This document shows positions 34,522 through 43,091 of a DNA stretch of 64,000 nucleotides, piece after piece; within the stretch, counting starts at the first letter, position 1, and every line of letters begins with the position of its first letter. The stretch is from positions 1 through 64,000 of the forward strand of contig JAHDWP010000015.1 of NCBI GenBank assembly GCA_023382715.1, written 5' to 3'. Below the pieces are notes generated by a model. It was not told where the DNA came from and made no database searches. It saw nothing but the letters and a program-made list of their open reading frames with translations. Position numbers and translations under genes: made by a program. Source of the DNA: Anaerolineae bacterium (GTDB lineage: Bacteria > Chloroflexota > Anaerolineae > Aggregatilineales > Aggregatilineaceae).

Positions 34522-34956
34522 CTACTCCCCGGCCAGCTCGCTCACTGCCGCGCGAAAACGCCCGGCATCGGGCATTCCTGTCTCGCGCAGCACGACGCGC
34601 CCCGCGCCGTCGAAGAGCAGTGTCGTGGGCACCATTTTCACGTCATAGGCGCGCGCCGCCTCGCGCCCGACCCCGCTCAGCAGGTCGAGCCGCAGGACTG
34701 TCGCCCGCCCTCTTACATCCCGCTCCAACCCATCCACGATGGGCTTAGTCAGCGTGCAGGCCGTTCAAAGGTTCGAGTACCACTCGACGATAGTCGGCTT
34801 GCCGCCCGTCAGGCGGGCCTGCAGATCGTCCATCGTCTTGACATCGCTCGGCCTGATGTACCACACGATATGGATCAGCACGAAGCCCGCCAGCGCAACG
34901 ACGGCCAGGCCGGTCAGCCCGGTCTTGAGCAGGGACAGACTCGCTGCCAGGGGCAT
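34522..34956 (-). CDS. Membrane-anchored thioredoxin-fold selenoprotein (UGA as Sec64)
   Basis: The frame opens at ATG 34956, gives one N-terminal membrane helix (about 12-33), then KPTIVEWYSNL, an in-frame TGA at 34767-34765, and continues without interruption as TACTLTKPIVDGLERD to TAA or TGA-type termination at 34522. Reading the TGA as selenocysteine yields 144 residues with a UxxC active site (Sec64, Cys67), exactly where thioredoxins have CxxC, and an intact cis-Pro strand (VKMVPTTLLFDG). A bacterial SECIS-like hairpin follows at the right distance. The likely role is extracytoplasmic thiol-disulfide exchange. The alternative is a Cys-to-stop mutant, but precise placement and the intact downstream frame argue against it. 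Confidence 0.75.
34727..34745 (-). promoter_or_regulatory. SECIS-like hairpin downstream of the in-frame UGA
   Basis: AGCCCAT and ATGGGTT form a 7-bp stem (one G-U pair) around the loop CGUGG. The loop G-U is 28-29 bases after the UGA, and the loop has G among its first two bases. This fits the known bacterial SECIS rules for SelB recruitment. Confidence 0.6.
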
Positions 34957-35109
34957 GATCTCCTCATCTCCTCCGCGCGTGCACAGTGCCAGGGAAAATT
35001 ACGGATTGCGAAACGCGAATCGCGGATTGTGCAAGCGTGCTCCGCGTGTGCATGGCGCTATCTCGTTGGATGCGTGCCGCGCGCGAAGGTTGCAGCCGGA
35101 ACTGCCCGC

Positions 35110-36396
35110 TCACTCCGCGCCCTGCAGAATGGCCATGATCGCCGCCGCCGAAGGCTCCGCGTGGTGCAACCGATTGGGGTGCGCAGCGCGAATGCCCGCC
35201 AGCGCATCGCGGTGATAGCCGATCGTCGCGTCGGGGTCTTTGAGGACGTGCCCGGTCAGGATGCCGACGACGGTCTCGTGTGGGCGGATGACGCCCGCCT
35301 CGGCCAGGGCGCGCGTCCCGGCCAGCGAGCAGGCCGACGCCGGCTCGCAGCCGATGCCTTGCCGGTCAATCAGCGCCTTGGCATCCATGATCGCCTGGTC
35401 GCTCACCTGGGCGACGACACCGTCCGTCCAGCGCAGGGCGCGCACGGCCTTCGGGTAATTGACCGGGTTGCCGATCTTGATCGCGGTGGCGATGGTCTCG
35501 GCGTGCAGTGCCTCATAGCGGGCGAAACCACTCTGGAAGGCGCGGTAGAGCGGGTTGGCCCCTTCCGCCTGGATAATCGCCAGGCGCGGCGGGCGGTCAA
35601 TCAGGCCAAGCTGGTGCAGCTCGTGCAGCGCCTTGCCGAAGGCCGAGCTGTTGCCCAGGTTGCCGCCGGGGCACACCACCCAGTCCGGCACCTGCCAGCG
35701 AAGCTGCTGGATCGTCTCGAAGATGATGGACTTCTGCCCCTCCAGCCGGAAGGGGTTGACCGAGTTGAGCACGTAGATGCCCAGCGCGTCGGCGATCTCG
35801 CGCACCAGGGCCATGTTGCGGTCGAAGTCGGCGCTGATCTGCACGCACGTCGCGCCATAGGCGATGGCCTGCGACAGCTTGCCCAGCGCGATCTGCTGGT
35901 CCTGGAAGAAGACGATGCCTTCCATCCCGGCGTAGGCGGCGTAGGCGGCCATGGAGGCCGAGGTGTTGCCGGTGGAGGCGCAGGCCACGCGGCTCATGCC
36001 CAGGACACGCGCCTGGGTCACGCCGCTGGTCATGCCCCGGTCTTTGAACGAGCCGGTCGGGTTCTCGCCCTCGTGCTTGAGGTGGAGCGCGCCCACGCCC
36101 GCCCACGCCGCCAGCGCGGGCGCGGGGTAGAGGTTGGTGTTGCCCTCGCTACGCGTGACGATCTGCGCGTCGGCCAGGCCGGGGGCGATCAGCTCCCTGA
36201 AGCGCCACACGCCGCTGCGGGTTGGCGCGTCGAGTGCCCCCAGCCGCTGGTCGAACAGCTCGCGCGAGACCGTCGCCCGCAGCGCGTCCAGGTCGTGCTG
36301 CACATCGAGCAGGCCGCCGCACGTTTCGCAGGTGTACAGCACGGCGTTGATGGGGTATTCTTGTCCGCAGTCCATACATTTGAGCAAGCTGAACAT
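35110..36396 (-). CDS. thrC: Threonine synthase
   Basis: 428-residue PLP enzyme that converts O-phosphohomoserine to threonine. An N-terminal zinc-ribbon-like segment (LKCMDCGQEYP, CETCGG) is followed by the fold-type II core, with the PLP lysine in NPTGSFKDRGM, the phosphate-contacting ASTGNTSASMAAYAA, and the glycine loop CPGGNLGNSSAFGKAL. The C-terminal TGHVLKDP matches the family. The frame is open to 36576, but ATG 36396 has a GAGG site and begins where homologues start. Divergent from thrB across 133 bases, so the two threonine genes can share control. A diverged relative fused to receivers is at 54037-56166. Confidence 0.93.
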   Translation of the reverse strand: MFSLLKCMDCGQEYPINAVLYTCETCGGLLDVQHDLDALRATVSRELFDQRLGALDAPTRSGVWRFRELIAPGLADAQIVTRSEGNTNLYPAPALAAWAGVGALHLKHEGENPTGSFKDRGMTSGVTQARVLGMSRVACASTGNTSASMAAYAAYAGMEGIVFFQDQQIALGKLSQAIAYGATCVQISADFDRNMALVREIADALGIYVLNSVNPFRLEGQKSIIFETIQQLRWQVPDWVVCPGGNLGNSSAFGKALHELHQLGLIDRPPRLAIIQAEGANPLYRAFQSGFARYEALHAETIATAIKIGNPVNYPKAVRALRWTDGVVAQVSDQAIMDAKALIDRQGIGCEPASACSLAGTRALAEAGVIRPHETVVGILTGHVLKDPDATIGYHRDALAGIRAAHPNRLHHAEPSAAAIMAILQGAE

Positions 36397-36529
36397 CGTA
36401 TCCGCCTCATGGTGTGCCTGAGAGCGCATAAAACCTGCCAGCGGCGAGAGGGCTGCTCTGCTGCCCCCGGTCTTCGTCCGCTGCTCTGCGCCTACGGGGC
36501 CGCCGACCGCCACAAGGATAGCACCGATC

Positions 36530-37471
36530 ATGGGGATTGCCAGAGCAGCAGCCTTCGCGCCGGCCAGCATGGGCAACTACGGCGTGGCGTTTGATGTCAT
36601 CGGCGTGGCTTTCGCCGAGCCGGGCGACGTGATCAGCGCGGAATGGCGCGACCAGCCCGGCGCGATCATCGCCTCGATCGAAGGGGACGGCGGGCGGCTG
36701 CCGCTCGATCCGGCCCAGAATACGGCGACCGTCGCCGCCAACAGCCTGCTCAGGCACCTCGGTCTGCGGCGGGGCGTCAGTCTGGCGCTGCAAAAAGGGC
36801 TGCCGCTGGGCAGTGGCCTGGGCAGCAGCGCGGCCAGCGCGGTCGCCGCAGTGGTGGCCATCAACGCGCTGGCCGGCGAGCCGCTGTCGCGCGAGGAGTT
36901 GCTGCCCGCCTGCCTGGACGGCGAGGCGCTGATCAGCGGCTACCATCCCGACAACGCCGGGCCGAGCCTGCTCGGCGGCATCACCCTGATCACCGGCGCG
37001 CACCTGACCGAGATTCGGCGGATGCCCGTGCCGGACAACCTGCGCTTTGCCCTGGTCACGCCAGACCTGTCCGTGTCTACGGCGGCAGCGCGCGCGCTGC
37101 TGCCCAAGACCGTGCCGCTGCGGGCGATGGTCGCGCAGACGGCGGCGGTCGCCCGGCTGGTGGACGCCCTGCATCGCGGCGACCTGGAAGCGATGGCCGA
37201 GGCGATGGAGCGCGACGGGATCATCGAGCCGGCGCGCTCCAGCCTGATCCCCTTGCTGGCCGAGGCGCGCGCTGCTGCCAAGCGGGCCGGGGCGCTCAAC
37301 CTGGTCATCAGCGGGGCCGGGCCGACGCTGGCCGCCGTCTGCGCCGGAGACGAGACGGCGGGGCGCGTCGCGGCGGCGCTGGGCGCGCTCTACGACGGGG
37401 CGGGCATCGGCTGCATGGCCCGTGCGACCAGCGTTTCGGCGGAAGGGGCGCGCGTGCTGGCGGTGGAGTAG
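36530..37471 (+). CDS. thrB: Homoserine kinase
   Basis: 313-residue GHMP kinase that phosphorylates homoserine with ATP, the step before threonine synthase. The opening AAAFAPASMGNYGVAFDVIG is characteristic, as are the ATP loop LPLGSGLGSSAASAVAAVVA (near 91-110), the HPDNAGPSLLGG segment and the C-terminal VISGAGPTLAAVC motif. Normal length. Start ATG 36530; the region between thrB and thrC contains an R4-like GCTGCTCTGCTGCCCCCG word near 36449. Confidence 0.92.
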   Translation: MGIARAAAFAPASMGNYGVAFDVIGVAFAEPGDVISAEWRDQPGAIIASIEGDGGRLPLDPAQNTATVAANSLLRHLGLRRGVSLALQKGLPLGSGLGSSAASAVAAVVAINALAGEPLSREELLPACLDGEALISGYHPDNAGPSLLGGITLITGAHLTEIRRMPVPDNLRFALVTPDLSVSTAAARALLPKTVPLRAMVAQTAAVARLVDALHRGDLEAMAEAMERDGIIEPARSSLIPLLAEARAAAKRAGALNLVISGAGPTLAAVCAGDETAGRVAAALGALYDGAGIGCMARATSVSAEGARVLAVE

Positions 37472-37802
37472 CGATCAGCCGCCAGCAATTTGCGCGGGGC
37501 GAGGTCTGATCCGGGCGCTAAGAGGCCGTTCGAGAACCTCACCTCCCGGCAAAAGAAGCGCGATGCGCTGGTTTCGTAGGGGCGCAGCAGCGTGTCACCC
37601 GCTGTAGGGTTATCCCAACCGGACGTCGTAGGGTTATACCGAGTTGATGCGGGAAGCGGGCAGATTTACCTCACCCCTCATTCCCCTCTTCGCGTGTGGA
37701 GAGGGGGCGGAACCCCAGCAGACTCCCCTCTTTCCGCATGTGGTAGGGGTGAGGTCAACCGGCCAGCCAGGGCTTCGCAAACGGGCGCTCAGAGGGGGTG
37801 GC
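37472..37802. repeat. R1/R4 repeat block after thrB
   Basis: R1 copies between 37667 and 37760 (CCCTCTTCGCGTGTGGAGAG; CTCTTTCCGCATGTGGTAGG), an R4-like GTAGGGGCGCAGCAGCGTGT near 37577, and a TTCGCAAACGG tail near 37778 also seen in the 30.9 kb tandem unit. No gene. Confidence 0.65.
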
Positions 37803-38174
37803 TCAGTCTTCGGCCAGCAGCGCCGCGACCATCTGCCGGAATTCGCGCGGAGACACCGGCTTGCTCGACCAGCGGTCAATGCGCGGATCCACCGTGGCGG
37901 GGGCGACGCTCGGCCCGGTCGCGGTCAGGACCATCACCCGCATGGCGTCCAGCCGGGGCACTTCCTTGACACGGCGCAGCACGTCATAGCCGTTCACGCC
38001 GGGCATGGCCAGGTCCAGGATGAGCAGATCGGGCGTCTGTTCGCCGAGCAGGACAAGCGCCTGTTGGCCGCCGTGCGCGAGCAGCACGCGGCATCCCAGG
38101 GGGCGCACCATCGCTGCGAATAGCTCCAGCAGCCCCAGCTCATCGTCAACGATCATCACCAACGGTTCGCTCAA
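37803..38174 (-). CDS. Single-domain response regulator (CheY-like receiver)
   Basis: 123-residue receiver. The acidic pocket is IVDDE, the phospho-Asp lies in LLILDLAMPG, the switch Thr in MVLTATG, and the Lys in WSSKPVSPREF. No output domain. The start is taken as TTG 38174, with ATG 38156 (MIVDDE) possible but probably too short. No kinase is adjacent, so its partner is elsewhere; the single receiver at 53600-53977 belongs to a different locus. Confidence 0.85.
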   Translation of the reverse strand: MSEPLVMIVDDELGLLELFAAMVRPLGCRVLLAHGGQQALVLLGEQTPDLLILDLAMPGVNGYDVLRRVKEVPRLDAMRVMVLTATGPSVAPATVDPRIDRWSSKPVSPREFRQMVAALLAED

Positions 38175-38523
38175 CAGAATTCACCTTCTCCCTGCCTGGC
38201 TCCACAGCCAGCGTCAGCGATCTTGTGCGGCTGTCGCCGTCCCGGCGAGGCGTACCCCTCAAGGATGTTCTTTGACTCTGTCGGGCGCATACAGGAGTTC
38301 CTGCCAGGGCTTGTGACTCTGCGCCCCCGCGACGGGCGCTGCAAGGCGGCGCTCCTGCTGGCAATAGGCGTCACTATAGCGCGGGAGCGCAGATCGCGCG
38401 AGTTCTCGCCAGGAGCGCCTGTCCCGGTGAGGTGCTCGCCACTCTACGACAGCCCCCTCTCCAGCCGGGCTAGAGAGGGGGACTTGGATAGTAGAGACAG
38501 GCGAGGTGTGGAGGGGTGTGCCC
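38175..38523. other. Intergenic region with an R1 remnant
   Basis: A CCCCCTCTCCAGCCGGGCTAGAGAGGGGG palindrome of the R1 kind lies near 38453-38481. Nothing else recognised. Confidence 0.45.
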
Positions 38524-39273
38524 CTATTGCAGGGCGAAGGTGATCGTCACTTGCATGTCCACGCGCAGCGTGCCCTGGCTGATCGCAGCAGACTCAGCGT
38601 AGGCCGCGCCACCACCGCCCAGGCCGATCGGAGGGCCGTACACGTTGCCACCCTCGGTGATAGTCAGCGGCTCGCCGACGCTCAAACCGAGCGCCGCCGC
38701 CAGCAGGCTCGCCCGCGACTGCGCGTCGGCCACGGCCAGGTCGCGCGCTTCGGCTTCCAGGCCCGCGCGGTCTTCGATGTCGAACTGGAGATAGTTGACC
38801 ATGTTCGCGCCCGCCTGCACCGCCGACGCCAGCAGCTCGCCAACCGTTTCCGTCTGGCGGACGATGACGGTGACGCCCACTGAGACGCGATACTGTGGCT
38901 GGCCCATCTCGCCCGTCGAGGCCGGGTTATAGCCGTAATCCTGGTAGATCGAGTAGTGATCGGTGCGAATATCCTCAGCGGCGACGCCGCCGGCCTTCAG
39001 GGCGTCCATGACGGCGTTCATGCGGGCGGTTGTCTCGTCCATGGCCGCCACGATGTCGGCGTTGACGACTTCGACACCCAGGCCCAGCATCACGATGTCC
39101 GGCGCGCCAAAGGCCGAGCCATAGCCGGTCACAGTGATCGTGCGCGGCGACTCGCCCGCCTGCTGCTGCGGCGCGGCGCTCGCCGGCTGCGCGCGGAAGC
39201 TCAGCGCGCCACCCATAACCGCGATCAACACGGCCAGAGTTCCCACCATCATCAGGGCTTTCTTGTGAGACAT
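38524..39273 (-). CDS. SIMPL-domain (DUF541) secreted protein
   Basis: 249 residues. A signal peptide (HKKALMMVGTLAVLIAVMG, cleavage near ASA) is followed by one SIMPL/DUF541 domain. Its features are RTITVTGYGSAFGAPDIVML, the long helix AAMDETTARMNAVMDALKAG, and DIRTDHYSIYQDY, with later ARDLAVADAQSRASLLAAAL. The domain is related to BP26 and YggE-type periplasmic proteins that form channel-like oligomers; the biochemical role is unsettled, with stress protection suggested. The ATG at 39273 has a GAGGAGG site. Gene stands alone. Confidence 0.85.
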   Translation of the reverse strand: MSHKKALMMVGTLAVLIAVMGGALSFRAQPASAAPQQQAGESPRTITVTGYGSAFGAPDIVMLGLGVEVVNADIVAAMDETTARMNAVMDALKAGGVAAEDIRTDHYSIYQDYGYNPASTGEMGQPQYRVSVGVTVIVRQTETVGELLASAVQAGANMVNYLQFDIEDRAGLEAEARDLAVADAQSRASLLAAALGLSVGEPLTITEGGNVYGPPIGLGGGGAAYAESAAISQGTLRVDMQVTITFALQ

Positions 39274-39778
39274 TGCGTGCCTCCTCAGACACACTTCAAG
39301 CGGACACATGAGATCATCCTAGCAGGCATTGCCATCTGGCACTGCACGCCGGCACCGCTGTCTGCCGTGCGACTGCCTGCCGGAATCTAGACGCTGGTCG
39401 CGGCTCAAAGGTTCCACAGTGCGCCAGAATCGGTGGAATCCCCCAGCAAAGCGAGGGAGTATGGTCAAGCCGGGCGGGGCGAGGCTGAGGGTGCAGAATC
39501 CTGGAACCGCCGGGGCGCAGAGGGCACAGAGAAGAACGTACACTTTATTTTCCTCTGCGCTCTCTGCGCCTCGGCGGTGATCCTTTGCTCCAGAGTCCGG
39601 CGTTTGGATAGGCGCTGCCTTATCACGTCTGGTTTACCTCCTCCCCGCTCGGCGCCCGGCGAGTCGCTGCCGCCCTGCACGCGCGCTGGCGTTGCGCCGG
39701 TTGTCAAAACGCGCCACGCACGGTAAGGTTCAGCCACTCGCCCGCGTTGAGCTGCGGGCGTCTTGTCAGGACGGGTGT
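39274..39778. repeat. R3 element upstream of the glycosyltransferase
   Basis: A third R3 copy at 39506-39578 (ACCGCCGGGGCGCAGAGGGC and CTCTCTGCGCCTCGGCGGT). Its outer flanks GGTGCAGAATCCTGG and GATCCTTTGCTCCAGAGTCC are shared with the 5.1 kb copy, so the mobile unit is longer than the hairpin itself. No gene. Confidence 0.7.
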
Positions 39779-41479
39779 GTGGACTCCGTGCTCGAAGCGC
39801 TGCTGGTGTTGGCGGCGGGCCTCTATCTGGCCGCCGTCGTGCTGCTTGCGGTGTTCGTGGGCAGCTTCGGCGTGCTGATCGCGCTCTATCTGCGGGCGCG
39901 CTGGCAGGATTCTCAGCGCGAGCGCGCCGGAGTGGTAGGGGCGTATCGCCATACGCCCTCACAAGGGCGCTGCTCTGCTGCGCCTCTGCGAGACGAGCAG
40001 ACAGGGACAACGGCGCCCGGCACCCTGCCCCCGGTGACGATCCAGCTTCCGATCTACAACGAAGCGCACGTCGTCGAGCGGCTGGTCGCCGCCTGCGCCC
40101 GCCTGGATTACCCGCGCGACCGGCTGCACATCCAGATCATTGACGACTCGACCGACGAGACGACGCACCTGCTGCGCCAGGCCATCAGCGCCTGGCAGGG
40201 GCCGGGCGCGCCGCCGATGACTCTGCTGCGCCGCCCGGCCCGCGCCGGCTACAAAGCCGGGGCGCTGGCCTATGGGCTGGAGCGGGTCACCACGCCATTC
40301 GTCGCCATCTTCGACGCCGATTTCGTCCCGTCGCCGGACCTGCTGCGGCGGGCGATGCCGCACTTCGCGACGGATGTGCGCTTGGCCCTGGTGCAAACGC
40401 GCTGGAGCCATCTCAACGCGGCAGATAACCTCCTCACGCGCGCCCAGGCGCTGAACACCGACGGCCATTTCATCATCGAGCAGATCGCGCGCAGCCGGGG
40501 CGAGCTGCCCATGTCCATGAACGGGTCGGGCGGCGTGTGGCGCGTGTCCGCGCTGCGCGACGCGGGCGGCTGGTCCGCCGCCACGCTGACCGAAGACCTC
40601 GATCTGTCGTACCGGGCATTGCAGCGCGGCTGGCGCTTCGCCTACCTGCCAGACGTGGCCGCGCCGGGCGAGCTGACCCCGCAGGTGCAGGCGTACAAGT
40701 TGCAGCAGCGGCGCTGGGCGACCGGCATGACGCAGAACCTGCTGCGGCACGCGCTGCCGCTGCTGCGTGCGCGACGCTACGCGCCCTGGCAGCGGATCAT
40801 GGGGCTGATGCACCTGGGCCAGTACGCCGCCCAGCCGCTCATCCTGCTGACCTTTCTGCTGGCACCGCCGCTGATCGCCGGGGGGATGTTCGCCCGCCTG
40901 CCGAACCTGGGGCCGCTCGGTGCGGTGGGCGTCATCCCGCCGCTGATGGTGATCCTGGCCCAGCGCGCCCTCTATCCGGACTGGCCGCGCCGCCTGCTGT
41001 TCATGCCCGTGCAGGGGATGATCGGCGTGGCGATCGTGCTCAATAACACTGCCGGCGTGCTGGACGCGCTGACCGGCTCGCGGGCGGCGCGCGAGTTCAG
41101 GCGCACGCCCAAGTTCAGCGCGGCGGGCGCGGACTGGGCGCGCAGCCGCTACGCGCTGCCCGCCGACCGCATCACCCTGGGCGAGCTGGCCCTGGCCGCT
41201 TACGCGCTCGGCGGGCTGGGGATCGCCCTGGCCCGGCTGCCCGCGCTGGCTCCCTATTTCGCCACCTACGCGTTCTCGTTTGCTGCCTTCGCCCTGTGGA
41301 ATCTCGCCCAGACGCGGCACGCGCGCCGGGCCGAGGGGGAGGTCAGGCGGGCGCGCCAAAGGGCGATCCCCCTGCGCCACAAGGCGGTATACTTGCAGTC
41401 CAGCGGCAAATGGCTGGGCGCATCAGAGCAGCGCCCCTACGTGAGCAGGCTATCCCCGCCCGGCGAGGAAGACTCATGA
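39779..41479 (+). CDS. Glycosyltransferase family 2 membrane protein (cellulose synthase-like)
   Basis: 566-residue processive-type GT2 enzyme. One N-terminal membrane helix precedes the GT-A domain: PPVTIQLPIYNEAHVVERLV, IIDDSTDETTHLL, the DAD motif in VAIFDADFVPSPDLL, and the acceptor-site TEDLDLSYRA and QQRRWATGM (Q/RxxRW). Four or more C-terminal membrane helices follow. It should transfer sugars from a nucleotide donor to a membrane or polymer acceptor. Residues around 53-83 (GVVGAYRHTPSQG, CSAAPLRD) and the last 25 residues are encoded by R4 repeat DNA. Start taken as GTG 39779. Confidence 0.83.
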   Translation: MDSVLEALLVLAAGLYLAAVVLLAVFVGSFGVLIALYLRARWQDSQRERAGVVGAYRHTPSQGRCSAAPLRDEQTGTTAPGTLPPVTIQLPIYNEAHVVERLVAACARLDYPRDRLHIQIIDDSTDETTHLLRQAISAWQGPGAPPMTLLRRPARAGYKAGALAYGLERVTTPFVAIFDADFVPSPDLLRRAMPHFATDVRLALVQTRWSHLNAADNLLTRAQALNTDGHFIIEQIARSRGELPMSMNGSGGVWRVSALRDAGGWSAATLTEDLDLSYRALQRGWRFAYLPDVAAPGELTPQVQAYKLQQRRWATGMTQNLLRHALPLLRARRYAPWQRIMGLMHLGQYAAQPLILLTFLLAPPLIAGGMFARLPNLGPLGAVGVIPPLMVILAQRALYPDWPRRLLFMPVQGMIGVAIVLNNTAGVLDALTGSRAAREFRRTPKFSAAGADWARSRYALPADRITLGELALAAYALGGLGIALARLPALAPYFATYAFSFAAFALWNLAQTRHARRAEGEVRRARQRAIPLRHKAVYLQSSGKWLGASEQRPYVSRLSPPGEEDS

Positions 41480-41520
41480 GTCGGGCGAAACACCGCTAAG
41501 CGCATCCAAAGGAGCATCGC

Positions 41521-42567
41521 ATGTATCTCGACCAGGAAATCGCCGAGCAGCCCGTCGTGCTGCAGCGCCTGCTGAGCGAAGAAAGCGCCACCGCCCAGCA
41601 GATTGCCGCCGCCATCCGCGAGTTCGACCCGGCGTTCATCTGCATCGCCGCGCGCGGCACGTCGGACAACGCGGCCCGCTATGCCCAGTATCTCTTCGGG
41701 GCGCAGGCGCGGCTGCCCGTCGCGCTGGCCACGCCCTCGCTGCACACGCTCTACCAGGCTCCCCCCAACCTGGCCCGCGCCCTGGTGATCGGCATCTCGC
41801 AGTCGGGGCGCGGCGAAGACATCCGCCAGGTGATCGCCGACGCCCGCGAGCAAGGTGCGCTGACTGTCGGTATCACCAACGACGCGCAGTCGCCCATCGC
41901 GCAGACGGCGGCCTATCACCTGCCGCTGCTGGCCGGGCCAGAGCTGAGCGTCGCCGCGACCAAGACCTACACGGCCCAGCTCGTCGCCATCGCCATGCTG
42001 GTGACCGCGCTGGCCGACGAGGACGCGCTGCGCGCGGCGCTGGCCCGCCTGCCCGGCTATGTGGCGCAGACGCTCACCGAGCACATCGCCTCGCCGCTGG
42101 CAGAGCCGCAATGGGTCGAGCGCTACCGCTACATGGACGCCTTCGCCACCATCGGGCGCGGCTACAACTACGCCACCGCCTTCGAGATCAACCTCAAGAT
42201 CAAAGAGTTGTGCTATATCGCGGGCGAGTCCTACAGCGAGGCGGACTTCCGGCACGGCCCCATCGCCGTCATTGATCGCGGCTTCCCGGTCATCGTCATC
42301 GCGCCGGCGGGCCAGACGCTGCCTGCGCTGCTCGATCTGCTCGATCAACTGCGCGACCGGGGGGCCGAGCTGCTGGTCATCTCCAACGAAGAAGCGGCCT
42401 TCGCCCATGCCCGGCACGCCATGCGCCTGCCCGCCGACATGCCCGAATGGTTGACGCCGATCGCGGCGGTGGTGCACGGGCAGGTCTTCGCTATGCGCCT
42501 GGCGCTGGTCAAGGGGCACGAGGTAGACCGCCCGCGCGGCCTGACCAAAGTGACGGTAACGCGCTAG
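41521..42567 (+). CDS. SIS-domain sugar-phosphate isomerase/deaminase (GlmS/NagB-II-like)
   Basis: 348 residues with two SIS domains equivalent to the isomerase half of GlmS. Signatures: ICIAARGTSDNAARYAQYLF, VIGISQSGRGEDIRQVI, GPELSVAATKTYTAQLVAI, and the catalytic-region INLKIKELCYIAGESYSEAD followed by FRHGPIAVID. The glutaminase domain is absent, so ammonia-dependent synthesis is unlikely and the protein probably deaminates or isomerises an amino-sugar phosphate (NagB-II type). AAGGAG precedes the ATG. It lies directly upstream of an ABC sugar or peptide importer and a PIG-L deacetylase, which supports amino-sugar catabolism. Confidence 0.82.
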   Translation: MYLDQEIAEQPVVLQRLLSEESATAQQIAAAIREFDPAFICIAARGTSDNAARYAQYLFGAQARLPVALATPSLHTLYQAPPNLARALVIGISQSGRGEDIRQVIADAREQGALTVGITNDAQSPIAQTAAYHLPLLAGPELSVAATKTYTAQLVAIAMLVTALADEDALRAALARLPGYVAQTLTEHIASPLAEPQWVERYRYMDAFATIGRGYNYATAFEINLKIKELCYIAGESYSEADFRHGPIAVIDRGFPVIVIAPAGQTLPALLDLLDQLRDRGAELLVISNEEAAFAHARHAMRLPADMPEWLTPIAAVVHGQVFAMRLALVKGHEVDRPRGLTKVTVTR

Positions 42568-42976
42568 CGCGAGTTTATGCGCTCTTGGCTCCCGATCCCT
42601 TTTCCGAGCCGCACGCAGGGGCCGAGGAAGAGGGTCGGGTGCTGCAGCGGACTTCGGAAGCCTGCGCAGGCTTGCGAAGTGCCCGACCCCCCACCCCCCC
42701 CCCCCCAGGGGGGGGGGGGGGGTGGCCTCTGGCCCCCCCCCCCGTTCCCCGCCCCCCCCGCGGGGGCGGCGGGCGGGGGGGGGGGGCGGCCGCGGGGGGG
42801 GGGCGCCGCCGCCGCCCCCCCCCCCCCGCTCCGCCGAACGCCCCCGCGCAGAGGCGAGGGAGGGCGGCGCATCCGCCAGGCTCTCACTCTTCGTAGAGAA
42901 AGGGTCTGGGGTGAGGGAGACAACTCCCCAGTTGACTTCTGGCAACCCATCCGTAGCTTTCCCTCTTACATTTTTT
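42568..42976. repeat. R2 palindrome followed by an extreme poly-C/poly-G tract
   Basis: An R2 palindrome ACTTCGGAAGCCTGCGCAGG and its complement occupy 42651-42680. Immediately after it, 42681-42838 is almost pure C runs and G runs (up to 18 identical bases). It may be an assembly or base-calling artefact over a hard-to-read R1 copy, or a genuine G-quadruplex-forming tract. No gene. Confidence 0.8.
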
Positions 42977-43005
42977 TTGAAACGCTGCCTGAGTGGATAT
43001 ATACT
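42977..43005 (+). promoter_or_regulatory. Promoter of the ABC transporter operon
   Basis: TTGAAA (42977-42982) and TATACT (43000-43005), 17 bases apart; the coding start lies 86 bases downstream. Confidence 0.7.
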
Positions 43006-43091
43006 TGTCGTCCATCCCACTGCGACGTGGTGAAGCTCATCCAATACTCCGCCCGAGACATCTAGCTCATCTAACGCCAAGGAGGACGTAT

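Noticed and set aside
34765-34956. Two separate small ORFs or a nonsense-mutated pseudogene at the thioredoxin locus
   Set aside because: Both halves share one frame, the TGA replaces exactly the active-site Cys, the downstream part is undamaged and a SECIS-like hairpin follows.
42993-43091. Upstream extension of the ABC binding-protein gene
   Set aside because: The AAGGAGG site and signal peptide fit the ATG at 43092, and the extension overlaps the promoter.
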